Assembly: GCA_963737745.1 (NCBI GenBank)
Contig: CAVTTR010000004.1
Coordinates: 154,247 to 218,246 of the forward strand
Length of the DNA stretch: 64,000 bases
Direction of reading: 5' to 3'
From: Bog-473 sp963737745
Lineage (GTDB): Bacteria; Actinomycetota; Acidimicrobiia; Acidimicrobiales; RAAP-2
Shown: positions 48,510 through 56,908 of the stretch, piece after piece
How the letters are laid out: every line of letters starts with the position of its first letter
Numbering within the stretch: position 1 is the first letter of the stretch
Notes under the pieces: generated by a model
What the model was told of the DNA's origin: nothing
Database searches by the model: none
The model's input: only the letters and a program-made list of their open reading frames with translations
Translations under genes and position numbers: made by a program

Positions 48510-49139
48510 CTATTCAGGCCGCGGCGTCCGATGGGCCCACACCGCCAACAACGGGTCACCCCGGTGAAACGCTGGCGTACGTCGTTCGCTGTGCGACTCA
48601 CCAAACCCCGGCGTCAGTCCGAAGTAGCGGCCTACGATTCCGCAGCGTTCTTCGTCGGAGGCGTAGAGCCATCCCCGAATGGCCTTCGTGGGAAAGCATC
48701 TGTTCGAGAACGTGCAGACGAATGGCCCCCCTGGGCGCAGCACGCGCGCCACTTCTGCAAATACCTCCAGTGGTCGGGTCAGGTAATCCACCGACACGCA
48801 ACACACGACAGCATCGAACGACGCGTCGGGAAAGGGCAGCTCTGGATCACTGTTCAGATCATGAACGACTCTGACCGCAGCGACGCTGTTTGCCTGGAGC
48901 TCCTCAGCGCTCATTCCCAGCACAGTCAGGCGCGCCGGCGAGGCACGAAAATGCGACACCCAGGAACTCATCAGATCGAGCACCTCGCCGTCGATCCCGA
49001 GTTCTTCGTAGAGGGCGCCAACGGCGGCGATGGCGTCGTCATCAATGTGGGTGACCAGCCGCGGCCAGGAATAGAACGTCTGATCGGCCGCGCCGTCCGC
49101 CCGCTCGAAAAATCCGGATGGGAAGGGTTCGCTTTCCAT
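48510..49139 (-). CDS. class I SAM-dependent methyltransferase
   Basis: ATG 49139 gives MESEPFPSGFFERADGAADQ (209 aa), preferred over a longer open start at 49283. Motif I is GEVLDLMSSWVSHF and motif II/III is LPFPDASFDAVVCCVSVDYL, TRPLEVFAEVARVLRPGGPF and FSNRCFPTKAIRGWL. This is the Methyltransf_11 type, but motif I lacks the usual GxGxG (LMSSWVSHF replaces it). That pattern is known from a subfamily of stand-alone actinobacterial and cyanobacterial methyltransferases. Substrate unknown. Divergent from the next gene. Confidence 0.82.
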   Translation of the reverse strand: MESEPFPSGFFERADGAADQTFYSWPRLVTHIDDDAIAAVGALYEELGIDGEVLDLMSSWVSHFRASPARLTVLGMSAEELQANSVAAVRVVHDLNSDPELPFPDASFDAVVCCVSVDYLTRPLEVFAEVARVLRPGGPFVCTFSNRCFPTKAIRGWLYASDEERCGIVGRYFGLTPGFGESHSERRTPAFHRGDPLLAVWAHRTPRPE

Positions 49140-49301
49140 CTGCCTAGTCTGCCGTGTACTCGTAACGCACTCGTACTCTTTCAAGTTCGGGACCGATGCA
49201 CTCCTTCGTTTCCAGCTCAGTGGCGCAAGCCCGATCCCGAGAGTTCGTCGGTGACCGAGATACGGTGTGGCGGCAGCATTCATTAAAGGAGAACGAACGA
49301 T

Positions 49302-49601
49302 TTGAGTACCTTTGCGGGAAAATGGAACGTGACGATCGAGACACCTATAGGAAAGCTAGAAGTTGTCTTTGACATCACCGAAAAGGATGGCGCGATTCAA
49401 GGCACGGCGATTTCGAAGGACGAAACCGTCGATCTCATCGATCCGGTCGCTGACGGCAACCAACTGACATGGACCCAAGATGTCACAACACCAATGAAAC
49501 TCACACTGAAATTCGATGTCACCATTGACGGCGACGCGATGACTGGCACCGCCAAGGCGGGATTCCTCCCTGCCTCCAAGCTCTACGGAGGGCGTGCTTA
49601 A
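49302..49601 (+). CDS. small beta-rich hypothetical protein with TTG start
   Basis: TTG 49302 follows AAAGGAGAA at 49285-49293, an excellent RBS that fixes the unusual start. The 99-residue product reads STFAGKWNVTIETPIGKLEV, VFDITEKDGAIQGTAISKDE, WTQDVTTPMKLTLKFDVTID and ends KAGFLPASKLYGGRA. The alternating strands look like a small lipocalin-like or lyase-associated beta barrel. Similar proteins occur beside catabolic genes, and the acyl-CoA synthetase is next door on the other strand. Confidence 0.82.
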   Translation: MSTFAGKWNVTIETPIGKLEVVFDITEKDGAIQGTAISKDETVDLIDPVADGNQLTWTQDVTTPMKLTLKFDVTIDGDAMTGTAKAGFLPASKLYGGRA

Positions 49602-49622
49602 GGAAGTGGGCTCCTCTCTCGA

Positions 49623-51194
49623 TTACAGGTCGCGTCCCAGCTTTTCCGCCATCATGCGCTCGATCTGGCGCCGAGCCACTTTGTTGCTATGGAGCACCGG
49701 CACTTCGTCGCGTGTAATAGCGACATAGGCGCGCGGCACCTTATAGGCGGAGAGGTGTTGTCGTAGTTTCGCTTGGATCGCATCGAAGTCGAGCTCGGCG
49801 CCCTCGCGTGGGACGACTGCGGCCACGAGCAGTTGTCCGCGTTCTCGATCGGGAAGGCCCACCACATAGGCCGAATGCACGCCGTCGAGTTGCTGCATTT
49901 CCATCTCGACTTCTGCTGGGGACACATTCGAACCTGCAGTCTTGACCATGTCTCCGTTACGGCCGATGAAGTTGACTCGGGTGCCCTCGACCAAGCCAAG
50001 ATCACCGGTGTGATAGAAGCCATCGGGAGTGAAATACGCATCACGCTCCACTTTGTGGAGCCCCGGCGTGACCGGATACCCCCGCACCTGAATTTCGCCG
50101 CTTTCACCATCGGCGACGGGGATGCCGTCTTCGTTGACCACCCGTACCTCGTAGCCGTCGGCCCAATGGTCCATCGGGGCACACATGGGATAACCGGGCG
50201 CTCGAAATTCATCACCAAAGGAATAGGGTCCGAGCGTTTCGCTCATTCCCAGCCCCCAATAGGGCGGCGAATATGCCATGAGCTTGAGATCGTCCTCCGC
50301 CAACACGCTGCCCATGGCAAATTGACTATTGCTCATCGTTCGCTCGGTGCAGATCGTCGTCGCACCCACTTCCCAGTTGGGAAGGAGATACATCATCATG
50401 CCGCCAACCCAAAACATCGGGAGCATGGCGCTGAACTCCTTGCCGCGCGTCGGCCCCGTTGTCTCACGAAGGTAATGGGTGCGAAAGAGAACGGGGCCGT
50501 GATCATGCTTCACGCCCTTGGGTAGGGCCATGGAGCCCGAGGTGTAGATCTCAACCATCTGGTCCGTCGGATGTACTCCTGCCTCCACTTCCAGCAACAT
50601 GGCGTCGCTGACAGTGTTCGCAGCGTCGGTGAGATAGCTGAGATCCCGTATCGTCGGAGGAAGGTCTTCCCCGGAGGAGACGATCCAGCGCAAATATGGC
50701 GTGCTGGGGATTCTCAAATCTGGATCGGATCGCTCGCGGAGCTCCGGCAAGGCATCGCACAGCCGCTCGACATAATCGTGACCAAGAAATGTCCGGTGAA
50801 CGATCAGACCGGCCACGTCGGACTGCCGGATCACCCGCACGAGCTCGTTGGACCTGATCATGGTGCTAATCGGAATAGCCACGGCGCCGATGCGGGCTAT
50901 AGCGGCCAGCATCACTGCGAAACCGGGGCCGTTGCCAAAGATGAATCCGATGCGCGCCCCCTTACCGACGCCCCGAGCAATCAGCCCTTTGGCGATCTGC
51001 GCCGACTGCCGGTCAAGCTCAGCGAAGGTCGCCGACTCCTCGGGGGCATCCTCGCCGCGCAAGACGATCGCCACCTCGTCGCCGTACGAGGCCGCGGCCG
51101 CTCGGATCAATTGCGGGAACGTTCGAGCCGCCTCCGTCCCCTCCAGCGTTTCGGTGTGCACTACCACAGCAATCGTTTCCTCCCTGAGGCCCAT
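49623..51194 (-). CDS. AMP-dependent acyl-CoA synthetase/ligase
   Basis: The intact 523-residue ANL-superfamily enzyme carries the P-loop variant VEIYTSGSMALPKGVKHDHG, LGMSETLGPYSFGDE (A5), ESGEIQVRGYPVTPG, GFYHTGDLGLVEGTRVNFI, GRNGDMVKTAGSNVSPAEVE, DRERGQLLVAAVVP and the catalytic Lys in LHSNKVARRQIERM. It activates a carboxylic acid to its acyl-AMP and then acyl-CoA. The P-loop has Met-Ala in place of Thr-Gly (SGSMALPKG against SGSTGLPKG). The substrate is unknown; the amidohydrolase and binding protein nearby suggest a catabolic acid. The start GTG or ATG at 51194 gives MGLREETIAVVV. Confidence 0.92.
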   Translation of the reverse strand: MGLREETIAVVVHTETLEGTEAARTFPQLIRAAAASYGDEVAIVLRGEDAPEESATFAELDRQSAQIAKGLIARGVGKGARIGFIFGNGPGFAVMLAAIARIGAVAIPISTMIRSNELVRVIRQSDVAGLIVHRTFLGHDYVERLCDALPELRERSDPDLRIPSTPYLRWIVSSGEDLPPTIRDLSYLTDAANTVSDAMLLEVEAGVHPTDQMVEIYTSGSMALPKGVKHDHGPVLFRTHYLRETTGPTRGKEFSAMLPMFWVGGMMMYLLPNWEVGATTICTERTMSNSQFAMGSVLAEDDLKLMAYSPPYWGLGMSETLGPYSFGDEFRAPGYPMCAPMDHWADGYEVRVVNEDGIPVADGESGEIQVRGYPVTPGLHKVERDAYFTPDGFYHTGDLGLVEGTRVNFIGRNGDMVKTAGSNVSPAEVEMEMQQLDGVHSAYVVGLPDRERGQLLVAAVVPREGAELDFDAIQAKLRQHLSAYKVPRAYVAITRDEVPVLHSNKVARRQIERMMAEKLGRDL

Positions 51195-51469
51195 ACGGAT
51201 GGGCGAACCTGACCGGAACCATCCTGGCGGGTCGTTTCGCCGTAGGTCACCGTACCGTTTCGCAGGTGGTGGCGCACAAACGCCAGAGCGATCAGTTAAT
51301 CAGACTCTCGCCAGGTCCAAATGCTGACGGAGCAAGGAGGGCTGCCAATTGCCGCTAGCTACCTGACGACCGGCGGCACGACTTGCTCATCTCCAAGCCC
51401 TGAGAGAGTGGGCTGGCAGGGCGGTCGAGAGCTCGACACCTTCAAGTGAACGATACTGGAAGACGATAC
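51195..51469. other. 275-bp intergenic stretch
   Basis: Between the acyl-CoA synthetase start and the end of pyrE. A pyrimidine/purine-rich stretch (ctggcagggcggtcgagagctcgac near 51413) ends at the pyrE stop. I see no gene and no clear operator. Confidence 0.35.
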
Positions 51470-51981
51470 CTAGGACGATTCGAGACGAGACAAAGTGAAC
51501 AGTGACCGCAGTTCGATACCTTCCGCGCTGGTGACATCAACAGCTCCCGATTCGCGATCAATAACGCATAGAGCGTGGCTCGTTACCGCTCCCGCACCAC
51601 GGAGATCTTGAGCCGAGAGAAGGATCTGACTGCCGGTAGTAACGACGTCTTCGACAATGAGGAGTCTCATCCCTCTGATGTCACCTCCTTCACAGATCCT
51701 CTCCGTGCCGTACTTCTTGGCCTGCTTGCGAACAAAGAAGGCTGGTAGCCCTGTCGCCGCCGACAGCAAGGTCGCGATAGGAACACCCCCCAGCTCAATG
51801 CCCGCCAGCCCGTCCGTCTCTGCAGGCACGAGGGGTGCCAATTCTCGATAATTTCGGCCAGTAGTGCTGGATCAGATTCAAACCGGTACTTATCGAAGTA
51901 GCGATCTGCCGTGAGCCCCGAACGAAGCACGAAGGTGCCGGTCATGTGGCAGGCGGTGAAAACTCTCGACGAGAGTGTCAT
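51470..51981 (-). CDS. pyrE: orotate phosphoribosyltransferase PyrE (one frameshift; possible N-terminal extension to 52221)
   Basis: From ATG 51981 the protein reads MTLSSRVFTACHMTGTFVLR, SGLTADRYFDKYRFESDPAL, LAEI. After a shift near 51845 it reads LAPLVPAETDGLAGIELGGV, PIATLLSAATGLPAFFVRKQ, AKKYGTERICEGGDIRGMRL and the PRPP-binding loop LIVEDVVTTGSQIL. This is a normal PyrE of about 170 residues, converting orotate and PRPP to OMP in pyrimidine synthesis. The same frame is open upstream to 52221 and carries CEWGAEGRNC, FHVRCRDCFAYALPFFKADR and LYGGLTTEQTED, a Cys-rich extension of about 80 residues whose status is unclear. No other pyr gene is in the window. Confidence 0.85.
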
Positions 51982-52445
51982 ATCTTCAGTCTGCTCTGTT
52001 GTAAGCCCTCCGTATAGGACAAACTCGGGCGATTTCCCGGTGACGATCGAATAACGGTCGGCCTTGAAGAATGGGAGAGCGTAGGCGAAGCAGTCTCGGC
52101 AGCGCACGTGGAAGGCACAGTTCCGCCCTTCCGCGCCCCACTCGCATTTGTGCTGCGTCCACTCTCTGTTCTCCCACGCAGGCTCCGGGGGAAGGCGTCC
52201 CACGAAAATCCGAGGGCACAACTAGGGCATTCGTTACGACGGCTCTCGTGCTTGGATTATGGCGAGAATCGCCGCGCGCGATCGTCATTCATTCCGTCGC
52301 GTATGTATCCATTATTTGTCACGCAATAAGACGTTTCGCCTCGCCGGGTTAACGTGCTTCACACCGACCCTTGCGTGCGACCGGCACTTGACTTATTGAG
52401 TTCCACGCCGGCATCGGACCGGGGATCAATGCTCGGCTCTATGCC

Positions 52446-52982
52446 CTAGGAGAGCGAGAGGTCAATCGCCGTGATCTCATCGCTCGTGAGGGCGTCAAAG
52501 CCCCGCTGCAGCATCGCCACAAAATCGTCGATCACCGAGGGCTTCAACCCCAGACGCGTCAGCGCATCGACGAGGGGCTGGACGACGAGTTGGCCGAGTT
52601 CGCCTTCTCGCAGGGCCTCCACACGGTCCTCGTCGCCCTTCTCAGTCAGGCTTGGGCGCACGGCGTCGACCACCGCGAGCAATGACTCGAGATCCTTCAG
52701 CGCGTCGGCGTTGGCACCGGTGACCGACACCACGGGTGTCCGCGACGGCGCCCGCAACCTCACGCGGATGCGGTCGCCCTCCGCCGTCCCAGGAGGCGGG
52801 GAGAAGATGGCCACGTGGAAGCCCATCTCGTGCCAGCGGCGCCAGACTTCGCCGTCGCTATAGGTCGGGCTGGTGAGGAAGAGCTTGGTGTAATAAAGCT
52901 GCTCGATCCCTTTGGCGATCCGCTTTTGGTGTGACGTGATCGGTGCAGCAGGAAATGCTATTTCAGCGGCAAGCACAGCCAT
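52446..52982 (-). CDS. conserved-looking hypothetical protein
   Basis: The intact 178-residue protein reads MAVLAAEIAFPAAPITSHQK, RIAKGIEQLYYTKLFLTSPT, YSDGEVWRRWHEMGFHVAIF, followed by a helical acidic C-terminal part. No family is recognised. It follows the amidohydrolase by 35 bases on the same strand, so it is probably its operon partner. Confidence 0.78.
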   Translation of the reverse strand: MAVLAAEIAFPAAPITSHQKRIAKGIEQLYYTKLFLTSPTYSDGEVWRRWHEMGFHVAIFSPPPGTAEGDRIRVRLRAPSRTPVVSVTGANADALKDLESLLAVVDAVRPSLTEKGDEDRVEALREGELGQLVVQPLVDALTRLGLKPSVIDDFVAMLQRGFDALTSDEITAIDLSLS

Positions 52983-53017
52983 GCGATGTAATCCCTCGGT
53001 TCGGTGAGTGGTCTCGG

Positions 53018-54187
53018 CTACGGCGTCGGGGTCAGCTCGTGCTCGGGATCGAGCCCGAATGTTGCACAGGCGTTGAGCACGAGGATCTGGCGCCGTTCGT
53101 CTTCAGGCACGCCCTCGAAGAATTCGTTGAGAATGTAGGAGGACTCTGGCCAGGTGCCGACGCTGTGCGGAAAATCCGATCCCCAGAGGAACATCTCGGT
53201 CCCGATGTAGTGCCGCAACGGCACCGCCATGCGATCCGAGATCATGCAGAATCGGCAATGGTCACGCACATAATCGCTGGGCATCTTCGAGAGCTCAAGT
53301 CCATGGAAGGGTGCCCATCGCGCGTAGAACTCGTCGATGTACTCGAGCCACCCGGCGAGCCAGGAGACCTCGGACTCCGCGAAGTAGAGCTTGAGGGTGG
53401 GGAAGCGGTCGAAGGCACCGCTATAGATCATCTGCGCGATCGGCATGGCCGTCCGCGGGTTGGCGAGCTGATTGAAGCCACCCATGGCCCGCTCCGGGGT
53501 CACGTGGATCTCGTGGGGTGGGACCTGACCGTTTCCGAAGGTGATGTGGGGAGCAATCGTCATCCCTAGCTCGAGGGTGGTGGCCCAGAATTGGTCATCG
53601 TCGGATGTCGGCGCACCGCTCCCGTTGGGCCAGTCCTGCAATCCAATAGAGCGGAGACCGTGTTCGTTTCCATGGCGGATCTCGGCCACCGCGTCGTCGA
53701 TACCTGTGTGGGGCAGCATCATGTTGCCAATGAGGCGGTCAGGCGCGATGGAGCAATACTCGGCCAGGAAATCGTTGTAGGCCCGAATGGCGGCGCGGTG
53801 GGCATCGACGTCAGCTCCCGCCGCCCCCACCATCATCCCCGACGCCATCGGTGGATAGAGGACCTCAGCATCAACGCCGTCCTCGTCCTGCTCGCGCAGG
53901 CGAACGGCCGGGTCCGGTGAGGTACCGGGCCGAGAAGACCCGTCGGGATTCCAGTAGGTACAGGCGTTCTCGGGCACAAACTGGTCGTACCGCAGTCCCG
54001 AATACACATTGGAGCCGACGATGCTTTCCGCGGTATTGCCCTGCCACTCGCCGCGCCACATCCACACGCCATCTTCACGCCTGGATAGCTTCGGCACCAG
54101 GTCGCTGTATTTCGCGGCCAGGTAAGGCGTGAAGTCGATCGGGCCCTCGATGTGGCCGTCTCCAGAGATCAGCTGATAGGTACGCAT
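53018..54187 (-). CDS. amidohydrolase 2 family metal-dependent hydrolase/decarboxylase
   Basis: ATG 54187 gives MRTYQLISGDGHIEGPIDFT (389 aa); 54214 is an alternative start. Visible motifs are the metal-binding SGDGH at the start, EDGVDAEVLYPPMASGMM, RLIGNMMLPHTGIDDAVAEI, PHITFGNGQVPPHEIHVTPE, LKLYFAESEVSWLAGWLEYI and the conserved WGSDFPHSVGTWPESSY near the end. This is the ACMSD/amidohydrolase-2 TIM barrel, acting on aromatic acids or cyclic amides. It lies between the binding protein (upstream) and the hypothetical gene in one minus-strand operon. Confidence 0.9.
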   Translation of the reverse strand: MRTYQLISGDGHIEGPIDFTPYLAAKYSDLVPKLSRREDGVWMWRGEWQGNTAESIVGSNVYSGLRYDQFVPENACTYWNPDGSSRPGTSPDPAVRLREQDEDGVDAEVLYPPMASGMMVGAAGADVDAHRAAIRAYNDFLAEYCSIAPDRLIGNMMLPHTGIDDAVAEIRHGNEHGLRSIGLQDWPNGSGAPTSDDDQFWATTLELGMTIAPHITFGNGQVPPHEIHVTPERAMGGFNQLANPRTAMPIAQMIYSGAFDRFPTLKLYFAESEVSWLAGWLEYIDEFYARWAPFHGLELSKMPSDYVRDHCRFCMISDRMAVPLRHYIGTEMFLWGSDFPHSVGTWPESSYILNEFFEGVPEDERRQILVLNACATFGLDPEHELTPTP

Positions 54188-54291
54188 ACCCTTAGCCCCC
54201 GTTTCATGGTGCAATAAGAAGAAGCTACTCGATGGCGACTACAAATTCTCTGGGCGCTCCCGGGCAGCCGAAACCGACGGCGCAGTGCAGG

Positions 54292-55545
54292 TTACGAGGA
54301 CAGGAGCGCGCCACAGAACTCCCTTCCGTCCGCCGGGAAGGCAACGTATGCCTTTCCGTTGAAGGTCAAATACCTGGTGCAGCCACCCGACTTTGGCGCC
54401 ACTCCGAAGTGCTTGAAGCTCACCGGTGCGGCGAGGCCGCCGTCGGTCCAGTTGGTGACATTGCGCAAGTTCTTGATGAACGACTGGCGAGTCGGGTTTG
54501 GTCCCGCCACCTCTAGGCCCTCGATCATCAGGTTGGCCGCCTCCCAGCCGCCGTAGGTACCGATGTCCGGTTGGCCCCCTTTGTAACTGGGGTCGTATTT
54601 CTTGAGACTCGCCAGGAATGCTCGGCCGGCCGGAAAGGACGACCAGTCGGTGCCAGGGAAGATGCCACCTTTGGCCGCGGCGATATCTTGGGCGCTCTGG
54701 AACACTGCTTGCGAGGGACCCGCAGCGAATTCAACTCGTACGTTATTCAACCCATCCTGGTGGAGCCCAGTGGAGACCGCGATACAGGTGGTAAGCAGCT
54801 GAATGCAGTACACCGCCTTGCAGCCGTCGCTCTTCAAGGCCAGCGTGTACGTCGTCACATCGGCGGTGGCCAGAGGGTCGATCGTGATGTCACAAGGCGA
54901 CAACCCCTCCGCCTTTAGTTCGGCCTTGAATTCCGGGATGATGGCGATGGCCGATGGGGTGTTGGCCACAACCGCACTGACCTTTGCACCCTTTCCCGCG
55001 ACGAACTTCCAGAATCCGCCGTCCGTATAATCGGGTACGGCGGGACTGCTATTACCGCTGGTGGCGAACAGATTCGTGTTCGGTTGCATGTACCACTCCC
55101 TACCGTCGCCCGCGGTTCCGGTCATGGGTACTCCCTGCTTATGCAGATAACTGGCGGCACCATAAATTGCAATGCTGTCCTCGGCGATGGCGAAGACTCC
55201 TTGGGTTTCCACCAAGTCTTCCGCCGCAGTCTGCGCTCCGACCGGCGTTGACTGGGTGTCGACGGAAACCCATTTGATCTTGCGGCCATGAATGCCGCCC
55301 TGGGCATTTTCCAGCTCGAAGCGTGCCTCGATCGCCGCGTTCGCGTCACCGTTACTGGATTCGCCTGCTCCGCTTAAATCGCCAGGGATCCCGATCAGGA
55401 TGGAATTCTTCGTCACCCCGGGCGCGGCTGCGCTCGCCGCAGCGCCGACAGTGGCCGTACTCACGGAGAGCACACAGACCAGTGACGCAACCAGAGAAAC
55501 GGCACCCGCGAAGATTCCGAGCGTCCTTGCCAACGGCTTACGCAC
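54292..55545 (-). CDS. ABC-type substrate-binding protein, branched-chain amino acid (LivK-like) family
   Basis: The intact 417-residue protein has the signal peptide MRKPLARTLGIFAGAVSLVA followed by SLVCVLSVSTATVGA and a mature part with SILIGIPGDLSGAGESSNGD, AAIEARFELENAQGGIHGRK, AIYGAASYLHKQGVPMTGTA, DGCKAVYCIQLLTTCIAVST and MIEGLEVAGPNPTRQSFIKN. It is a full-length paralogue of the binding protein at 30352-31616, with the same SDGCKxVxxxxLLTTCI region. No permease or ATPase lies nearby, so it is an orphan that may pair with a distant transporter. It shares the operon with the amidohydrolase. Confidence 0.9.
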   Translation of the reverse strand: MRKPLARTLGIFAGAVSLVASLVCVLSVSTATVGAAASAAAPGVTKNSILIGIPGDLSGAGESSNGDANAAIEARFELENAQGGIHGRKIKWVSVDTQSTPVGAQTAAEDLVETQGVFAIAEDSIAIYGAASYLHKQGVPMTGTAGDGREWYMQPNTNLFATSGNSSPAVPDYTDGGFWKFVAGKGAKVSAVVANTPSAIAIIPEFKAELKAEGLSPCDITIDPLATADVTTYTLALKSDGCKAVYCIQLLTTCIAVSTGLHQDGLNNVRVEFAAGPSQAVFQSAQDIAAAKGGIFPGTDWSSFPAGRAFLASLKKYDPSYKGGQPDIGTYGGWEAANLMIEGLEVAGPNPTRQSFIKNLRNVTNWTDGGLAAPVSFKHFGVAPKSGGCTRYLTFNGKAYVAFPADGREFCGALLSS

Positions 55546-55756
55546 GTTCCACCCCCATCGACGACTTTTGGCCCCCGCCCTACTGCCTGCCGTCTGGTGC
55601 GCAGACTACCCATCACCACCATGCGTGGCAACTGTCGTCAGGTCCAGGCGGTTCTCGCACAACAACAGGAAACATCCGCTTGTTGATGGGCTTCTATCCT
55701 CGACGCGTTGTGACTGCAAATCACTTGATTGCGTCGATTCCGCTTAATGCCGGGGG

Positions 55757-56782
55757 TCAATCCTCGTGATCCGAGGTGGTACTGCGCAAGAGAGTCGCAA
55801 GGAGCTCAGCCTCAGAATGCACGTCGAACTTTCGATAGATAGCTGACAGGTGGTTCCGCACCGTACTGGGACTGAGGAACATGGAGCGGGCGACTTCGCC
55901 CGGACGCTGGCCTGCAATGAGCCGAGCCACGATCTCAGTTTGACGGGCGGAGAGCTCACGGCCCTTGGCCAGTCGGGTCAGGGTCGGTAGCGTGTCAAGG
56001 GCCTTCATGGTTTGAACGTCGAGGGCGCAATGACGGGCCTGTTCATCGAGAAGAACACCGGAGGGCCCAGGGGGCGTCCCTGACGGTCCTGCACTGATGA
56101 CGACCCCCAACCGGGGTGGATGGTGCTCGCACATCGGAGCCAGTAAGCAGTAGCGATCTTCCCAGCGACCTTTTCCGGCTCGCAGCTTGGTGAGCAAGGT
56201 GATGGCGACATGGTCGACGGAGGTCTGGGCGGCGGCGGCTAAGAACTGCGGGGCCACGGTCGGATGCACGAGCCCGAGAAGGGGAAAATCTCTAAGTTGT
56301 GAACCCTTGGCGCCAATGAGCTCTGCATCTGAACTCATGTACTCGATCTGCCAGTCGTGATCGGTGACGGCGAGAATGACTCCAGACGTTTCCATCATGA
56401 GCATTTCAAGCTCGGTGACAGGATCCGATACTGGGATCAGGACCCACAGGCCAAGAGGATCGGCAGGATCATCGATACGCCGGCCAGAGATGTTGACGGT
56501 CACTTCAGATCCGTCGGGTGTCACGATCCGGCGTCGCACCTGGTACCCGTCGATCACTTTGTCCGCCATAGCTGCATAAGCAGTTCGAGCCGCCTCGCGG
56601 TCGACGGGATGGATCCGGGCCAAGACGTCACTGCCGATCAGCTCATCCACCTTTGTGCCAAACAACGCAGCCGCGTGCCTATTTACTGCAATAAAGGTGT
56701 GGTTGTGGAGCTCGGTCAGGATCGCCGCGACCGGCAGGGCGTCAAGTGAACGAATGAGTTCGTCTCGGTCTTCGACAGGCAT
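55757..56782 (-). CDS. PAS-domain LuxR-family transcriptional regulator
   Basis: ATG 56782 gives MPVEDRDELIRSLDALPVAA, ILTELHNHTFIAVNRHAAAL followed by FGTKVDELIG, a PAS domain, with a second PAS-like part (MMETSGVILAVTDHDWQIEY). The C-terminal LuxR HTH reads LSARQTEIVARLIAGQRPGE, VARSMFLSPSTVRNHLSAIY, RKFDVHSEAELLATLLR, with the helix for DNA contact. It is about 341 residues and intact. It diverges from the PAS-GGDEF-EAL gene across 126 bases and may control it. The in-frame start at 56800 is an alternative. Confidence 0.9.
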   Translation of the reverse strand: MPVEDRDELIRSLDALPVAAILTELHNHTFIAVNRHAAALFGTKVDELIGSDVLARIHPVDREAARTAYAAMADKVIDGYQVRRRIVTPDGSEVTVNISGRRIDDPADPLGLWVLIPVSDPVTELEMLMMETSGVILAVTDHDWQIEYMSSDAELIGAKGSQLRDFPLLGLVHPTVAPQFLAAAAQTSVDHVAITLLTKLRAGKGRWEDRYCLLAPMCEHHPPRLGVVISAGPSGTPPGPSGVLLDEQARHCALDVQTMKALDTLPTLTRLAKGRELSARQTEIVARLIAGQRPGEVARSMFLSPSTVRNHLSAIYRKFDVHSEAELLATLLRSTTSDHED

Positions 56783-56908
56783 GATGCCTCCCCGATCCAT
56801 GCTAGATGCCGGAGGATGCAGGTGGAGCGTGACTCGTTGCCTAGATTTTGGTGACGCTCGCCCATTGAGCGGCCGGCGGCAAACCAGTGATACTCGATTC
56901 GATGCCTC

